Of a DNA stretch of 46,451 nucleotides, positions 15,741 to 23,855 are shown in pieces. A model generated the notes under the pieces. That model ran no database searches. It had not been told where the DNA came from and saw only the letters and a program-made list of their open reading frames with translations. The stretch is from IMG/VR virus record IMGVR_UViG_3300017763_000032, positions 1-46,451 of that record. The stretch is one strand, 5' to 3'. Numbering within the stretch: position 1 is the stretch's first letter; the number at the start of each line of letters is the position of its first letter. The DNA comes from a virus. A program made the translations under genes and the position numbers.

Positions 15741-16949
15741 TTAACCGAATCCTAAATTTCTACTTATGTTACTTACTACACTCTCACCAAAATTCTGTTC
15801 CCCAGCATTTGCTCCACTGCCAGTAGTATTATTATTGTTTGCGGCTGTGGCACCACCTTGGTTAGAGATTTGAATCAATGCTGGACTTGCACCCATAGTA
15901 GGTGACCCAGAACCACCGCCATCACCAAATAAGCCGCCAGTTAATTTGTCTATAACAGCATCTTTAACTGCATCTTTAATACCGTCTTTAACAGCATCTT
16001 TTGCTTGTGCAATAACTGCTGATGGATCTAATTGTGAAAGTTTTGCTAATGCTTGTGCTTTTTCAAATGCAGTAGCATTCGGATCATTAAGAATAGCCAT
16101 CTGTGCTGATGCCCCTCCTAATCCACCGACTCCTTGCCCTAATTGTTCGTTTGGACTATCTGTGTAGTCATAGTGTGCTTCAAGTCCAAATCCAGTAACT
16201 GCATCAATACCTTTAGGTCCATCTTCTTCCAGATTAAATTCTCCAGTATTGTGTGTTACTGTTTCATAATCAATTGTCATATTGTGTTGCATTGTTCCTT
16301 CAGGCTGATCATATGCATATGTATCGCCAGACCAGTTTGTAATAATTGGATTAATGAATGTATAAGCAATGTATTGATTGTTCCACAAACCATAAACTGT
16401 TATATCTTTGAAAAAAGAAGGTCTTTCTTGTTGTCCTGTAAAAGAATCTCCTCTATATCCATATTGCATGTCGCCAGATAAAGAAGGATCATATATATTA
16501 CGTCTGTTATAAGTCTTTGTATCACCACTACCTAATTCTGGATTAAATGAATCTGCATAGTAATATTGATAATAAGCATTCCACATTGCTGTGATTTGAG
16601 ATGCATTGTCATCATGGAATGTAAAATCTACAGGCTCATATTTAATTTTGCTTTGTATAATACGTTTTCTATTGTACTGATTCAACGTGTCAGTTTCAAA
16701 TCTAAAAGAAGGAAGTTTAACTGATTTAACTAGTATTCCATAATTATTAGAAGCAACACCTGCGGGAGGAGTCCATGCGTCTGAATTGATATTAAAATAA
16801 GTATGAAAAAGAAATTTAACTTTAGGAGCATTTGAAAACTTATTCGGAATAAAAGTTTTAGCCGCATGTGTATAGTCTCTTAAGTAAACATCACTTAGAA
16901 ACGCTCCGACTAAACTATCTTTTAGACTAGTAAATGCTGGATCAGCCAT
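15741..16949 (-). CDS. Tail-tube-fold structural protein (gp54/gp48-like candidate)
   Basis: The 402-residue protein has SVKLPSFRFETDTLNQYNRK followed by RIIQSKIKYEPVDFTFHDD, as in baseplate tail-tube initiators (T4 gp54: VKMPENRLSYETDWNYN, then LDPLVISFRMD). A second half-domain shows DITVYGLWNNQYIAYTFINP, ITNWSGDTYAYDQ and MQHNMTIDYETV, matching a marine-phage structural family. The C-terminal 110 residues are Gly/Ala/Asn-rich and helical linker-like. It probably sits where tube meets baseplate. Exact assignment to gp54 or gp48 is uncertain. A late promoter and AGGAG precede the ATG, and gp19 lies immediately upstream beyond a terminator. Confidence 0.7.
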   Translation of the reverse strand: MADPAFTSLKDSLVGAFLSDVYLRDYTHAAKTFIPNKFSNAPKVKFLFHTYFNINSDAWTPPAGVASNNYGILVKSVKLPSFRFETDTLNQYNRKRIIQSKIKYEPVDFTFHDDNASQITAMWNAYYQYYYADSFNPELGSGDTKTYNRRNIYDPSLSGDMQYGYRGDSFTGQQERPSFFKDITVYGLWNNQYIAYTFINPIITNWSGDTYAYDQPEGTMQHNMTIDYETVTHNTGEFNLEEDGPKGIDAVTGFGLEAHYDYTDSPNEQLGQGVGGLGGASAQMAILNDPNATAFEKAQALAKLSQLDPSAVIAQAKDAVKDGIKDAVKDAVIDKLTGGLFGDGGGSGSPTMGASPALIQISNQGGATAANNNNTTGSGANAGEQNFGESVVSNISRNLGFG

Positions 16950-16967
16950 ATATTTCTCCTATAGTCT

Positions 16968-16973
16968 TATTTA
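16968..16973 (-). promoter_or_regulatory. T4-type late promoter (tail-tube-like gene)
   Basis: GATAAATA on the minus strand; short leader of about 13 nt with AGGAG. Confidence 0.75.
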
Positions 16974-16993
16974 TCTCTTTAAAAACCCCATAA

Positions 16994-17017
16994 AAAAACC
17001 GGGCGAACCCGGTTTTT
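16994..17017 (-). terminator. Rho-independent terminator after gp19, UUCG loop
   Basis: On the minus strand AAAAACCGGG-TTCG-CCCGGTTTTTTT: a 10-bp stem, a stable UUCG tetraloop and a seven-T tail, 20 bp past the gp19 stop. Confidence 0.92.
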
Positions 17018-17036
17018 AAATTTACTCTGTTTGCTA

Positions 17037-17687
17037 TTAACCAGTAGCAGTACCTTGATCTGGTGCTGATACAGCATCCGCGATAGTTCCTGGTCCACCT
17101 ACTCCGATCAATGCTCCTGCTCCGTCAGTTTGAACAGCATTATCATATGATACTGTTAAAGCAATTTGCACTGCTTCTGATGTTGCATAGTTTAACTGAT
17201 TGTAGTTTGCTTGTTCTAAGTAGCAACCTGCTAGTTCCCATTGCTCTAAGATTACAGGATCTTTAACTCCATTACCACCATCTAAGATGTCAATGTTCAT
17301 TGCGAATTTGTAATCGGCTCCTGAAGCAGATGATGCCTGCTCAAAGAAGTCTAGTTGTCTTTGCAACTGGGCGCCAACTGCTTTAGAAACAACGCCTGAT
17401 GCATCGTCTCTAATGTTAACCTGAAGTGGCTGCCATGAATGTTTACCTGCTAGATAAATCTGTGAATTATAAACAGGAACTGTAATTTTTGCGAACTGTA
17501 ACTGTGGTCTTGCTACATCAATAACTTGACGTGTCAATGTAACTGAACCTTCAGCATCACTACCAATTCCAAAGTTAGTAAACCCAACCCGGAATCTGTA
17601 TTGAAGTTTAGGCATCAATAAGTTGACGTTCTCCCTACCTTCTGGTTTAACTGAAAGGTTTTTTAAAGTATCTGAGGCTGATGCCAT
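17037..17687 (-). CDS. gp19: Tail tube protein gp19
   Basis: The 216-residue protein matches the T4 gp19 family: NLLMPKLQYRFRVGFTNFGI, TRQVIDVARPQLQFAKITVP, YNSQIYLAGKHSWQPLQVNI, RDDASG and ILEQWELAGCYLEQANYNQL. It polymerises as stacked hexamers to form the inner tube of the contractile tail. It is a little longer than T4 gp19 (163 residues), with an extra Gly/Ala-rich C-terminal tail. It has its own late promoter, AGGAG Shine-Dalgarno and strong terminator, fitting a highly expressed monocistronic mRNA. It lies directly downstream of gp18, the usual T4 order. Confidence 0.92.
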   Translation of the reverse strand: MASASDTLKNLSVKPEGRENVNLLMPKLQYRFRVGFTNFGIGSDAEGSVTLTRQVIDVARPQLQFAKITVPVYNSQIYLAGKHSWQPLQVNIRDDASGVVSKAVGAQLQRQLDFFEQASSASGADYKFAMNIDILDGGNGVKDPVILEQWELAGCYLEQANYNQLNYATSEAVQIALTVSYDNAVQTDGAGALIGVGGPGTIADAVSAPDQGTATG

Positions 17688-17722
17688 TTTAATCTCCTAA
17701 TATTAAATATATCTCTTAAATA

Positions 17723-17728
17723 TATTTA
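17723..17728 (-). promoter_or_regulatory. T4-type late promoter (gp19)
   Basis: GATAAATA on the minus strand; leader about 30 nt with AGGAG before the ATG. Confidence 0.78.
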
Positions 17729-17741
17729 TCTTTTTTTTAAT

Positions 17742-17763
17742 CAAAGAGGCCGAAGCCTCTTTG
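17742..17763 (-). terminator. Hairpin terminator after gp18, UUCG loop
   Basis: Nine-bp stem CAAAGAGGC/GCCTCTTTG with TTCG loop on the minus strand, 10 bp past the gp18 stop. The following sequence is not a long T run, so termination may be partial. Confidence 0.65.
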
Positions 17764-17773
17764 TATATCTTTT

Positions 17774-20700
17774 TTACGATCCTGATAACTCACCAGTGTT
17801 AAAGATTCTAACTGGAATGTATATGAATTCAGCCGCTTTCACTGGCTCAACTGCTATATCAATCCAAAGTTCATTTCTATCAATTCTCGCTGGAGTATTG
17901 TTAGATGAATCACAAACTACTGAGTAATCAAATAGACCACGTTTTGAAACTAAATCAGCAAACAATGTTTCAACTACTGCCGCAATTGATTTTCTTGTTT
18001 GAACATCATTTGGTTCAAAGACAAATGGTCGTGCCGCTAATACTAATTGTCTACGTATGTAAGCGACTAATCGTGCTACGTTAACTCTATCTAAAGCAGA
18101 TGATGAATTAAATGAAGTTTTGTTACCATAGTTCAATAATCCTTGACCTGTAAAGAATACCATTGGATTAATAAAGTTTGTGTATAACACATCTCTAATA
18201 CCAATGCTTGTTTTAATTACTTCAAATTCACCACTTGCTGAATCTAAGTAACCAATGCTTGAAGCATTGTCGATAATACCACGTCTAGTTCCTGCTGGCG
18301 CTAACCAAGGATAAGCAACATTGTCATTACGTAAGATTGTACGTGTCATCATGTGAGATGATGGAACTGCTACTAATTGACCTGATAGATCAGTAGTAAT
18401 ACCTGATGGATAGAATAGACCCATATAAGTATTTCTAGTTACTAGACCGTCTTCACTTGTTGCTGTTGCTCCTGCCGCGTTAGTTGCCCAAGCCTGAATA
18501 TCAGTTGCACTATCTTTCAATCTCATTGGTGTATCACCAACGATGTAAGAAGTTTCGCCTCTATCAGAGTTCAATGTAACCATATCTGGTTGTAACTCAG
18601 GATAGTTTGGACATGCTTGTAAGTTGAAGTAGTTATCTTCATCTCTAATAGCAGTGTTAGATGCGATTGCTGATCTCATTGATGTTACCACCATTGCTCT
18701 TTGAGCCTTACGACCTGCGTACATAGAACCGTCTGCTTCTAAACCTGAAGCAGTTACCCATGCATCTTTTACAGTTGGTAATACTTTGTTAGGGAATCTG
18801 TCAGCATTGAAGTAATTAATTCTGTATTGCTTGACATTGTATCCTGAACGTCTCATGTTCCACATCAGCATACCTACTGGGTAGTTTGCTGTATTTGGAG
18901 CATCAACGTCTAAGTAATTACTTGCTAGTAATGATACGATGCTTGGAATAGGATCGTTTGCTGGATTAGTTGTTCCGTTAGTTGCCCAACGTGCATCTGC
19001 AAATAAGATACCATCTGGTGAAGTTTGATCACTCTTATCGAGTAAGACCCACTTATCAACTGCTGAACCACCACCAGTTTGTTGTACTGATTCCCAACGA
19101 TATAATGTTGGATAGTTTTCTAAGTCTGAGGTATCTAACCAAAGATCACCGTATGCTAATACTGTTCCATCACTTTGAAGTGAAGGTTCACTAGCAGATA
19201 CGAGAGGACCTTTAGGATCAGTTGTGTTTGCAACGTTTGTGTTAACCATTCCGTTGCTATCATAACCTTGATTTCCGTATCCTTTCCAACCTGTTGATGT
19301 ATTAACCATGATATCACATTGATCAGTTGCTGTGTAATACCAGTTAGTCATGTTAGTTGGGATTGCAGTTGGTGCACCTTCATTCGCTGTTAATGAATAT
19401 GCTCCAGTTGTTGTTAATGAGAATTCTCTCCAGTTAGATAACTGAACTGTGTACATATCTGGACCAGTACCTGAATACCAAGTATAAGCATCAACTGCAC
19501 CTGCAGTGACTTTTGTTATAGTAACTACTAAGTCATTTGCTGGAGTTGCTCCGCCAAAATCTACGCCTGAGAAAGTAACTCTGTCGCCTACTGCATGTCC
19601 TGTACCTGCGCCTACAACTGAAATTGGATTAAAATCGTAGAATCCATAGTTATTTGTTACAGCAATTTGTAATCCTGTACCTGAACCTGTTGTTGAAGCC
19701 TGTGTGCTGTTAAAGGTAATGTCATTTCTGAAAGGACCTTCTTTACCACCTACAGTAGTAGATATATTGAATCCTGCTTCTGCCCATAAACCAGATGATG
19801 TTCCGTCTGCTTTATAATCATCTAATACAATAACACCACCTGCTGTGTGTGTTAATGAAATAGTACCGTCATCGTTAACTGATGCAGATGTGTAAGGTAT
19901 GTTCGCCGCTGACCATGCAGTTACGAAATCTGTAGCATCTGTAGCATCTGCCAAGTTGAATGGATATGAACTACTAAGTGTAGAAACACCTGGTGTTGAA
20001 ATTTGAACTCCTGCAACATATGGTCCTGAAGTAAAGTCTGGTGTAGTATTTACACCTTTAACTACAGTTGCGCCTGTTGCCGCTCTGTACCAGTAGTAAA
20101 CAGGACCTGCATTGAAGTCACTATCGAATCCATACTGAGTATAAACGTCACCTGCCGCTATTGCTCCGCCACCTGTTGAGTCTGCTGAATAGATTTGACT
20201 CCAATCAGAAGTTGCGAATGACTGAGTTTTTGCAGTCCAAGATGCAGTTGTTGAGTTGTATGAAGAGATTACTGGTTGTAATCCTGTACCGTTAACCTGA
20301 ACCCATGTAGAGCCTGTTGGTGCTGGATAATCTTGTGCTGACCCCCATACTGGTTGTTGAGCAGAAGTTCCATATGCAACTCTTGGCTGATATGAAAGTT
20401 GTGCCGCCGCTGTATAACCTAAGTCAGTCATTATAGTACCAGTAGCATCATGCAATCTTACGAAATATGCATTTAAATTAACATCGTCACTGTTAGGTGT
20501 TCCACCTGTTTGAGCAGAATAAATGTTAAGTTTGCCATTAGAAGCATCTGCTGAAATGTATTCCCAGTTAAGAGAATTAATGTCTTGTGCTAATTGATTA
20601 ACAGTGTTGTTTGGTGCCGCCGCAACTACGAGAGAAACAGTATTACTGCCTCCTGCGCCTAGTCCACCACTAATTGAAAGTTCAACTGTATCTCCTTCAG

Positions 20701-21412
20701 TCAATGTTGGGTTAGCAGTTGGTGTTACAAGTGTAGCAAAAGAGTTCATCCAAGGAACTGATCCTAATTCTACCCAAGCATTTGAACTATTTTTGTACCA
20801 ATATGTTTGATTAGTAGTTGATGTTGGAGAATCATAAGTAGGGATAGCAACGATTGCATAATCACCGATGTTACCAACTGATGATAGTGGCTGACCACTA
20901 GATACTTGAGATGCTAATGTAATTACGATTGGAGTTGGTGCAGTAAATGCTTGAGTTGATTCACTCCATATATTAAGTCCCCATGTAGAATCAGTAGCAT
21001 CTAACCAGTAAGCGCCATTTGTTGGTGCTCCAGTTGGACGACCTGTTGATCCGACTAAACTTGCTAGATCGATATCTGCTCTTAATGCATATACTTGATT
21101 AGTAATACCAAGTGCTGAATAAGCCGCTAATAATCCATATTCATTTAATTCATATCCTTGGATTGGTGTTCCTGCAGATGATGAGTAGAAGAATGGATTA
21201 CCATATAGAGTAACTAAGTCTCTTTGACTTGTAATTGTATATAGTTTACCTGCATTTGCAGAAGTTGTTGCCGCCGCTGTTGCAGTTGATGTTGGATCCG
21301 CTTTGTTTTCTGCTGTCGCAAATAAGAAAAACGGAACTGATGCTGGTGCTCCAGCAAGATATTGACTTTCGTCAATAACTGAGACTTGTACGCCTGGTGA
21401 TGTTAGTGCCAT
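17774..21412 (-). CDS. gp18: Tail sheath protein gp18, unusually long
   Basis: The 1212-residue protein is the contractile sheath. The N-terminus (MALTSPGVQVSVIDES, then VPFFLFATAENKADP) and the C-terminal third (INPMVFFTGQGLLNYGNKT, LDRVNVARLVAYIRRQLVLA, RPFVFEPNDVQTR, VEPVKAAEFIYIPVR) carry the family's conserved parts. T4 gp18 has 659 residues, so about 500 extra residues are inserted in the surface-exposed middle. The insert is Ser/Thr/Gly-rich with recurrent tryptophan motifs (TYWYKNSSNAWVELG; GSTWVQVNG; PVYYWYRAATG) suggesting added beta domains. A late promoter, a leader mini-ORF and an AAGGA Shine-Dalgarno precede it; a hairpin follows. Confidence 0.95.
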   Translation of the reverse strand: MALTSPGVQVSVIDESQYLAGAPASVPFFLFATAENKADPTSTATAAATTSANAGKLYTITSQRDLVTLYGNPFFYSSSAGTPIQGYELNEYGLLAAYSALGITNQVYALRADIDLASLVGSTGRPTGAPTNGAYWLDATDSTWGLNIWSESTQAFTAPTPIVITLASQVSSGQPLSSVGNIGDYAIVAIPTYDSPTSTTNQTYWYKNSSNAWVELGSVPWMNSFATLVTPTANPTLTEGDTVELSISGGLGAGGSNTVSLVVAAAPNNTVNQLAQDINSLNWEYISADASNGKLNIYSAQTGGTPNSDDVNLNAYFVRLHDATGTIMTDLGYTAAAQLSYQPRVAYGTSAQQPVWGSAQDYPAPTGSTWVQVNGTGLQPVISSYNSTTASWTAKTQSFATSDWSQIYSADSTGGGAIAAGDVYTQYGFDSDFNAGPVYYWYRAATGATVVKGVNTTPDFTSGPYVAGVQISTPGVSTLSSSYPFNLADATDATDFVTAWSAANIPYTSASVNDDGTISLTHTAGGVIVLDDYKADGTSSGLWAEAGFNISTTVGGKEGPFRNDITFNSTQASTTGSGTGLQIAVTNNYGFYDFNPISVVGAGTGHAVGDRVTFSGVDFGGATPANDLVVTITKVTAGAVDAYTWYSGTGPDMYTVQLSNWREFSLTTTGAYSLTANEGAPTAIPTNMTNWYYTATDQCDIMVNTSTGWKGYGNQGYDSNGMVNTNVANTTDPKGPLVSASEPSLQSDGTVLAYGDLWLDTSDLENYPTLYRWESVQQTGGGSAVDKWVLLDKSDQTSPDGILFADARWATNGTTNPANDPIPSIVSLLASNYLDVDAPNTANYPVGMLMWNMRRSGYNVKQYRINYFNADRFPNKVLPTVKDAWVTASGLEADGSMYAGRKAQRAMVVTSMRSAIASNTAIRDEDNYFNLQACPNYPELQPDMVTLNSDRGETSYIVGDTPMRLKDSATDIQAWATNAAGATATSEDGLVTRNTYMGLFYPSGITTDLSGQLVAVPSSHMMTRTILRNDNVAYPWLAPAGTRRGIIDNASSIGYLDSASGEFEVIKTSIGIRDVLYTNFINPMVFFTGQGLLNYGNKTSFNSSSALDRVNVARLVAYIRRQLVLAARPFVFEPNDVQTRKSIAAVVETLFADLVSKRGLFDYSVVCDSSNNTPARIDRNELWIDIAVEPVKAAEFIYIPVRIFNTGELSGS

Positions 21413-21465
21413 GATAATATTCCTTTTGTATGATTTTGAGGGTTACACCCTGATTGTTTTTTCAT
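21403..21465 (-). other. Leader mini-ORF overlapping the gp18 start
   Basis: A 20-codon frame (MKKQSGCNPQNHTKGILSWH) opens with an ATG exactly 5 nt after the late-promoter hexamer and stops 8 nt inside gp18. A small hairpin AGGGT/ACCCT lies within it. It could be translated from the mRNA 5' end and influence gp18 initiation, or it could be fortuitous. Confidence 0.35.
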
Positions 21466-21470
21466 ACTAT

Positions 21471-21476
21471 TATTTA
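21471..21476 (-). promoter_or_regulatory. T4-type late promoter (gp18)
   Basis: GATAAATA on the minus strand; predicted leader about 53 nt with AAGGA before the gp18 ATG. Confidence 0.78.
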
Positions 21477-21505
21477 TCATGTATTACAAAAAACAACGGA
21501 TTAAA

Positions 21506-21523
21506 AAAACCTTTGAAGGTTTT
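21506..21523 (-). terminator. Terminator for leftward transcription crossing the HNH gene
   Basis: On the minus strand AAAACCTT/AAGGTTTT forms an 8-bp stem followed by further T (TTT AAT). It would stop dNMP kinase transcripts that run antisense through the HNH gene, before the gp18 promoter. Confidence 0.6.
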
Positions 21524-21526
21524 GAA

Positions 21527-21532
21527 TAAATA
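21527..21532 (+). promoter_or_regulatory. Late promoter placing transcription start at the HNH-like gene ATG
   Basis: AATAAATA, then exactly 5 nt (ACTGC), then ATG. No Shine-Dalgarno. The same 14-base string TAAATAACTGCATG precedes the Nudix gene. Confidence 0.75.
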
Positions 21533-21537
21533 ACTGC

Positions 21538-21882
21538 ATGGAATCAACGAGACCTATCTGTCAAATTTGCAATAAAAACGTTTGTGCTGTTAATTATATA
21601 AGAAAAGGCATTAGACATTATAGAAGTAAATGTGATTCATGTATTCACCCAAATAAAAAACCAATTTTTTTGTGGCAACAAGCAGGATATGAAAAACAGC
21701 CTAACTGTTTTTTGTGTGGCTTTAAAAGTTTATACTCTACACAAATGACTGTCTATCATATAGACGGCAAACCTCGAAACGTAAACTTTACTAATTTAAG
21801 AACAATCTGTTTAAACTGTATCGAGGTCGTCAAAAGAAAAGAAATAGTCTGGGTGAGAGGAGACTTAACTGTTGACTATTGA
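21538..21882 (+). CDS. HNH-like zinc-binding protein
   Basis: The 114-residue protein has three Cys pairs: CQICNK (residue 8), CDSC (about 33) and CFLCGF (about 58), then YHIDGKPRNVNFTNLRTICL with a final NC pair. The last part is the HNH frame (HIDG...N...NL...C..C), but the residue before the His is Tyr instead of the usual Asp/His and the terminal His after CxNC is absent, so nuclease activity is doubtful. I recall close relatives in cyanophages, where this small protein sits near tail genes. Its 3' end overlaps the dNMP kinase gene tail to tail by 18 bp. A structural zinc protein or a degenerate endonuclease are both possible. Confidence 0.72.
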   Translation: MESTRPICQICNKNVCAVNYIRKGIRHYRSKCDSCIHPNKKPIFLWQQAGYEKQPNCFLCGFKSLYSTQMTVYHIDGKPRNVNFTNLRTICLNCIEVVKRKEIVWVRGDLTVDY

Positions 21883-22485
21883 TTCCATTGCTTTATGCAA
21901 ATCATCAATCGTGCCGTCATTCTTAATAGTGTGATCGTAATTTAATCCTACACTACTATATTCACTAGCATGAATATTTAAATCAGTTAATCGTGCAAGT
22001 GCTTGAGGATTTCGAGTGTGATTGTAATCCACAGCATCTACGATCCATTTAGGATAATCACCTCTTTCGACTCTGATTGTAGTTCCACCTGCATTTTTAA
22101 TTGCATCGACTTCATTCTTAAATCGACAATCAGTTATAACTACATCATCTTGTATATTACGCAATTGATTTTCTACTGCTGACACCCAGATATCATTATG
22201 AAATGATCGTCTGCCTACTTCAGTTCCCCAATACTGCAAGACCCAACGAGGAGTCAGATGAGGCATGGCTAATCGTTTTGCCCACCACTCATCAACTTCT
22301 TCTCGCCACTCTCTGCTAGATTGAGTTGTGCCTTCTAGCATTTCTCTATCCCAGCCAAAGATTGCAGACACACAATCCTTCAAGGGACCTGCATAACTCA
22401 GTTTTTTAAAGCCATGAAATCGAATAAGATAATCAGCCGCAGTATCTTTACCACTGCTGATAAGTCCTGTAATGCCTATAATCAT
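21865..22485 (-). CDS. gp1: Deoxynucleoside monophosphate kinase (T4 gp1-like)
   Basis: From the ATG at 22485 the protein has 206 residues. It opens with MIIGITGLISSGKDTAADYL, a P-loop of the G-x4-GK[ST]/D type seen in T4 dNMP kinase, followed by HGFKKLSYAGPLKD (nucleotide-site helix), RWVLQYWGTEVGRRSF and VVITDCRFKNEVDAI (Walker-B-like strand and LID-region Arg). The enzyme phosphorylates dGMP, dTMP and hydroxymethyl-dCMP in T4. The start was chosen because AGAGGA lies nine bases upstream; seven further residues upstream would be unneeded. A strong sigma70 promoter lies before it, fitting early expression. Confidence 0.9.
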   Translation of the reverse strand: MIIGITGLISSGKDTAADYLIRFHGFKKLSYAGPLKDCVSAIFGWDREMLEGTTQSSREWREEVDEWWAKRLAMPHLTPRWVLQYWGTEVGRRSFHNDIWVSAVENQLRNIQDDVVITDCRFKNEVDAIKNAGGTTIRVERGDYPKWIVDAVDYNHTRNPQALARLTDLNIHASEYSSVGLNYDHTIKNDGTIDDLHKAMESIVNS

Positions 22486-22515
22486 ACGGAATAGTCCTCT
22501 AGTCAAGTAGTCACT

Positions 22516-22544
22516 ATTATAAACTATACGGGAGGGAAAGTCAA
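22516..22544 (-). promoter_or_regulatory. Sigma70-type promoter for dNMP kinase
   Basis: TTGACT (22544-22539), 17-bp spacer, TATAAT (22521-22516) on the minus strand. The -35 box lies in the last codons of the preceding gene. Leader about 25 nt with AGAGGA. Confidence 0.82.
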
Positions 22545-23855
22545 GTCTTTTTGGTTAATAAGAGCATCATAGGGTAAACAAAAGGCTCTCAGAAGTTTAT
22601 CCTTATTTACATGCTTAAAAGGAGGACATTTTTGATATAACAAATCCCATTCACGGGTTAAAATCTTTTGCCATTGTGCATGATTATGTTCTATATCTTC
22701 CCAAATCTCTTGTCTACGAGAGTGTGAGTTCTTTAAAAAACTAACCACTCTTTCATATGCAACTGTTATATATTGCTCTAAGTCTTTATCATCAACAATT
22801 AGATTATTAGGGTGATTAGTATATTTTCTAAAAGTTCTAAACCCTAACGATTCTAAATGTCTATCAAGCATGTCATTGCAACTTATGCCTATGAATGGCT
22901 TTTTGACTGCTATTGGTTTCCAAGTTTTTTCTGTAACCGAAAAACTTTGAGAATCTTCAGGATAATTTTCAGTAAGAATTTGTTTCCACCAAGTCTCTGG
23001 GTTTATGATAAGTCTAGCATCATTGTATGCAGGAGGAAAAACGTAGTTAGCAATGTCAAATGAATTTACATGTTGTTCAATCATTTTACTGAATTGATCA
23101 CCTTCAAACTCTTTTGCAAAAGTATGATACAAAGTTTTCATCTTAGATAAATCTAAATCTAAATCATAAAGTTCATTCATCCAATCTATCAAATGATTGT
23201 AATTGTTTTCTCTAAAATGTTCATTTGTTTGGTCATTCAATCTGTAAGTTAATGAGTAGTCCAAAACATCTAATTTATTTTCTGTATGAAATTTGTATAA
23301 GAGAGGAAACTTGTGAGGTCTATTGGTTATATCTCCAATCATCCAAACTGCTTTATTGTAATTAAAGCCTAAATTAACTTCAGCCTTTCGGAACCAAGTG
23401 TTATCATAAGAATTGTCTATACCAATTGCTTTTTCTTCTGTACCTTCAGATCGTAATAAAAAGTAATTGAGTCGAACACCATAAGTAGGGTAATGATCTG
23501 TAAGACTTGTAAAATTAATATAAGTGTTTTCATATAAGACATACACTGATTTTAAATTGGGAAATAAATTGCTAGTTTTACAATAATGAAGACAATCTTC
23601 TATCCAAGATGTATGATTACTGTTTACTTGAGGTTCAAATAAAGCGAAGCCAATGACAAGATACTCAATATCATTTATTACTGATTGGTCAACTGGTGTA
23701 TCTAAATGACCACGAAAAGGTTGCAATGAATTATTAATTGCATGACCAAAACTTGATTCAGTAGTATCACAAGAAGTCAGTAATGCCCATATATTATCAT
23801 GGAGCAAAATGCTTCTTATGTCATTGCTCAGATCGTCAATTATCCTTGAATCCAA
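22524..23855 (-). CDS. Unknown protein, possible glycosyltransferase-like family
   Basis: This is a frame of up to 443 residues with an uncertain start: the TTG at 23855 overlaps gp13 by 16 bp and has no obvious Shine-Dalgarno. The C-terminal half holds TEKTWKPIAVKKPFIGISCN followed by LGFRTF, resembling 'SEK..kpi....PFi..g....l..LGF.TF', a pattern I associate with poorly characterised phage glycosyltransferase-like proteins. The gene at 36057 has the same pattern (NEKHARPMYSLQPFIVYGEP, then MGYKTYSNW), so the two are probably distant paralogues. A sugar-transfer role is only a hypothesis. Its tail contains the dNMP kinase promoter. Confidence 0.6.
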   Translation of the reverse strand: MDSRIIDDLSNDIRSILLHDNIWALLTSCDTTESSFGHAINNSLQPFRGHLDTPVDQSVINDIEYLVIGFALFEPQVNSNHTSWIEDCLHYCKTSNLFPNLKSVYVLYENTYINFTSLTDHYPTYGVRLNYFLLRSEGTEEKAIGIDNSYDNTWFRKAEVNLGFNYNKAVWMIGDITNRPHKFPLLYKFHTENKLDVLDYSLTYRLNDQTNEHFRENNYNHLIDWMNELYDLDLDLSKMKTLYHTFAKEFEGDQFSKMIEQHVNSFDIANYVFPPAYNDARLIINPETWWKQILTENYPEDSQSFSVTEKTWKPIAVKKPFIGISCNDMLDRHLESLGFRTFRKYTNHPNNLIVDDKDLEQYITVAYERVVSFLKNSHSRRQEIWEDIEHNHAQWQKILTREWDLLYQKCPPFKHVNKDKLLRAFCLPYDALINQKDLTFPPV

